From Mucilaginibacter sp. UBA4741 (GTDB lineage: Bacteria > Bacteroidota > Bacteroidia > Sphingobacteriales > Sphingobacteriaceae): 6,020 bases of DNA. The notes under the pieces were generated by a model. That model was not told the DNA's origin, ran no database searches, and saw only the letters and a list, made by a program, of their open reading frames with translations. How positions within the stretch are numbered: the stretch's first letter is position 1; the number at the start of each line of letters is the position of its first letter. Shown piece by piece: positions 4,515 through 6,020 of this stretch. The position numbers and the translations under genes were made by a program. The DNA lies in NCBI GenBank assembly GCA_002403905.1, contig DHIR01000074.1:1-6020 (forward strand), given 5' to 3'.

Positions 4515-6020
4515 ATGATAGCTATAAATAATCTTACGTTCGAGATAGGTGCAAGGGCATTATATGATGAAGCCAATTGGCATATTAAACCCGGTGAAAA
4601 AATAGGCCTTATCGGCGCTAACGGAACCGGAAAAACCACTCTTTTAAAAATTATTGTAGGCGATTATAAGCCTACATCGGGCACCATATCAATGGCTAAG
4701 GACCTTACCATGGGTTACCTTAACCAGGATTTACTATCGTACTCGTCTGACAAAAACATAGTGCATGTGGCTATGGAAGCTTTTGAGCGCCAAAACCAAT
4801 TACATGATGAAATAGAGGTGTTACTAAAAAAACTGGAAACAGATTATAGTGAAGATCTACTACATAAATTAAGCGATAAGCAGCACGAATTTGAGGCGCT
4901 TGACGGTTATAATATCGAATACAAAGCTCACGAAATTTTAGCGGGTTTAGGTTTCAGCGAAGCTGATTGCCAGCGTAAACTAAGCACCTTTTCGGGTGGA
5001 TGGCGTATGCGGGTAATGTTGGCTAAGATACTTTTGCAGGCACCTGATATCCTTTTACTTGATGAGCCTACAAACCACTTGGACTTACCTTCAATACAAT
5101 GGTTAGAGGATTATCTGAAAGCATTTAACGGCGCTATAATCATCGTATCGCACGATAGGTGGTTTTTAGATAAAGTGATCAACCGTACGGTCGAATCGCG
5201 CAAAGGCAAGTTGAATGTTTACGCGGGTAACTATACTTTCTACCTGGAAGAAAAAGCGCAACGTGCCGAAATTCAGCGCGGCGAGTTTAAAAATCAGCAA
5301 TCAAAAATAAAACAAGAGGAGCGTTTAATTGAGCGTTTCCGTGCCAAAGCATCTAAAGCAAAAATGGCGCAATCGCGTATCAAAATGCTTGATAAACTGG
5401 AGCGTGTTGAGGATGTGGATGATGATAACCCCGAAGTTAATTTTAGCTTCAAATTCAGCAAGCAATCGGGCCGCCACGTATCTACTTTAGAGCATATCAC
5501 CAAAAAATATCCGGCTATTGATATTTTAGATGATGCCGAAGCTATCATAGAAAAAGGCGATAAAATTGCCCTGATCGGTGCTAATGGTAAAGGTAAATCA
5601 ACGTTGCTGCGTATTGTTGCCGGTGCAGACAAGGAATTTAAAGGTACGGCAATAACCGGCCATAACGTTACCCAAACTTTCTTTGCCCAGCACCAGTTAG
5701 AGAGCTTGCATTTAGAGCACCAGATCTTACAGGAACTGCAATCTTTCGCCCCAAAGCATACCGACACTGAGCTGCGCTCAATATTAGGGTCGTTTTTGTT
5801 TACCGGCGATGATGTATTTAAAAAAATCAAAGTACTATCGGGTGGCGAGAAATCGCGCGTGGCTTTAGCCAAAGCATTAACTGCGGACGCTAACTTTTTA
5901 GTACTGGATGAGCCTACCAATCACCTGGATATGGCTTCGGTAAACATATTGGTGCAGGCATTGCAGCAATATGAAGGTACTATTATTGTGGTATCGCACG
6001 ACAGGTATTTTCTGGATAAT
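4515..6020 (+). CDS. ABC-F family ATPase (ribosome-associated type), 3' end outside the window
   Basis: The frame is open from ATG 4515 to the last base, giving 502 codons of a soluble protein with two ATPase domains and no membrane segments. ABC-F proteins act on ribosomes, typically at the E site, to relieve stalling or antibiotic inhibition. Domain 1 has Walker A GANGTGKT (34-41), Gln71, signature FSGGWRMR (159-166), Walker B LLLDEPTNHLD (180-190) and SHDR (212-215). A charged linker (about 243-315, rich in K, E, R and Q) is the segment that reaches the peptidyl-transferase region in this family. Domain 2 has Walker A GANGKGKS (355-362), signature LSGGEKSR (441-448), Walker B LVLDEPTNHLD (462-472) and SHDR (494-497). 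The FSGGWRMR signature suggests the YheS/YdiF/Uup-like branch rather than EttA, but I would not fix the subfamily. Family members run to about 620-650 residues, so a C-terminal tail is probably missing. The N-terminus fits the family, supporting the start. Confidence 0.95.
   Translation, partial: MIAINNLTFEIGARALYDEANWHIKPGEKIGLIGANGTGKTTLLKIIVGDYKPTSGTISMAKDLTMGYLNQDLLSYSSDKNIVHVAMEAFERQNQLHDEIEVLLKKLETDYSEDLLHKLSDKQHEFEALDGYNIEYKAHEILAGLGFSEADCQRKLSTFSGGWRMRVMLAKILLQAPDILLLDEPTNHLDLPSIQWLEDYLKAFNGAIIIVSHDRWFLDKVINRTVESRKGKLNVYAGNYTFYLEEKAQRAEIQRGEFKNQQSKIKQEERLIERFRAKASKAKMAQSRIKMLDKLERVEDVDDDNPEVNFSFKFSKQSGRHVSTLEHITKKYPAIDILDDAEAIIEKGDKIALIGANGKGKSTLLRIVAGADKEFKGTAITGHNVTQTFFAQHQLESLHLEHQILQELQSFAPKHTDTELRSILGSFLFTGDDVFKKIKVLSGGEKSRVALAKALTADANFLVLDEPTNHLDMASVNILVQALQQYEGTIIVVSHDRYFLDN

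Noticed and set aside
5294..5920. 208-residue open frame on the minus strand
   Set aside because: It is antisense to the ABC-F gene, whose plus-strand frame has both sets of ATPase motifs and is open throughout. The minus-strand product is Ser/Leu/Cys-rich with no recognisable domain.
4515..6020. ABC transporter ATP-binding subunit
   Set aside because: Two ATPase domains in one chain are joined by a charged linker with no membrane domain or permease gene nearby, which is the ABC-F layout rather than a transporter.
1..6020. A complete previously undescribed multi-gene system
   Set aside because: All long genes fall in well-known families with intact motifs, and their neighbours do not form a defence, mobile or biosynthetic cassette. 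The novelty supported here is limited to the small ORF and the non-coding repeats.

Overview
The window looks like chromosomal DNA from a Bacteroidota species, most likely of the Mucilaginibacter/Pedobacter type (Sphingobacteriaceae). That placement is inferred from three things: TAnnTTTG promoter elements next to start codons, no Shine-Dalgarno sequences, and secreted polysaccharide enzymes built as NPCBM + Ig-like + GH27. No species can be named from the sequence alone.

Layout, left to right. (1) Positions 1-23 are the 3' end of a tRNA gene without an encoded CCA. (2) A 59-codon basic small ORF (57-236, +) contains a perfect 12-bp inverted repeat and is followed by a strong intrinsic terminator (261-295). 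(3) A perfect 28-bp palindrome (311-338) lies at the convergent junction and supplies the stop codon of pyrD. (4) pyrD (335-1384, -) encodes a class 2, quinone-linked dihydroorotate dehydrogenase of pyrimidine synthesis. (5) A divergent intergenic region (1385-1502) holds a pyrD promoter touching its ATG and a candidate promoter for the rightward gene. (6) A Tat-signal SGNH/GDSL esterase (1503-2276, +) is followed by a hairpin made from a direct repeat. (7) A secreted GH27 alpha-galactosidase-type enzyme (2404-4398, +) has an N-terminal NPCBM domain and an Ig-like domain. (8) A short intergenic region holds a heptamer repeat array, a 10-bp inverted repeat and a perfect TAnnTTTG element. (9) An ABC-F ATPase gene starts at 4515 (+) and runs open off the right edge, with 502 codons visible.

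Functionally, the esterase and the GH27 enzyme are the only pair suggesting cooperation: both are exported and same-strand, and together they could remove acyl groups and alpha-galactosyl residues from plant-type polysaccharide. A terminator-like hairpin between them makes a single operon uncertain. pyrD and the ABC-F gene are housekeeping-type genes, each with its own promoter. No SusC/SusD pair, regulator, mobile element, CRISPR array or defence system is visible. The most unusual material is small and non-coding: the palindrome overlapping the pyrD stop, the hairpin inside the small ORF, the apparently leaderless promoters, and the dyads upstream of the GH27 and ABC-F genes. I do not see a complete new multi-gene system.
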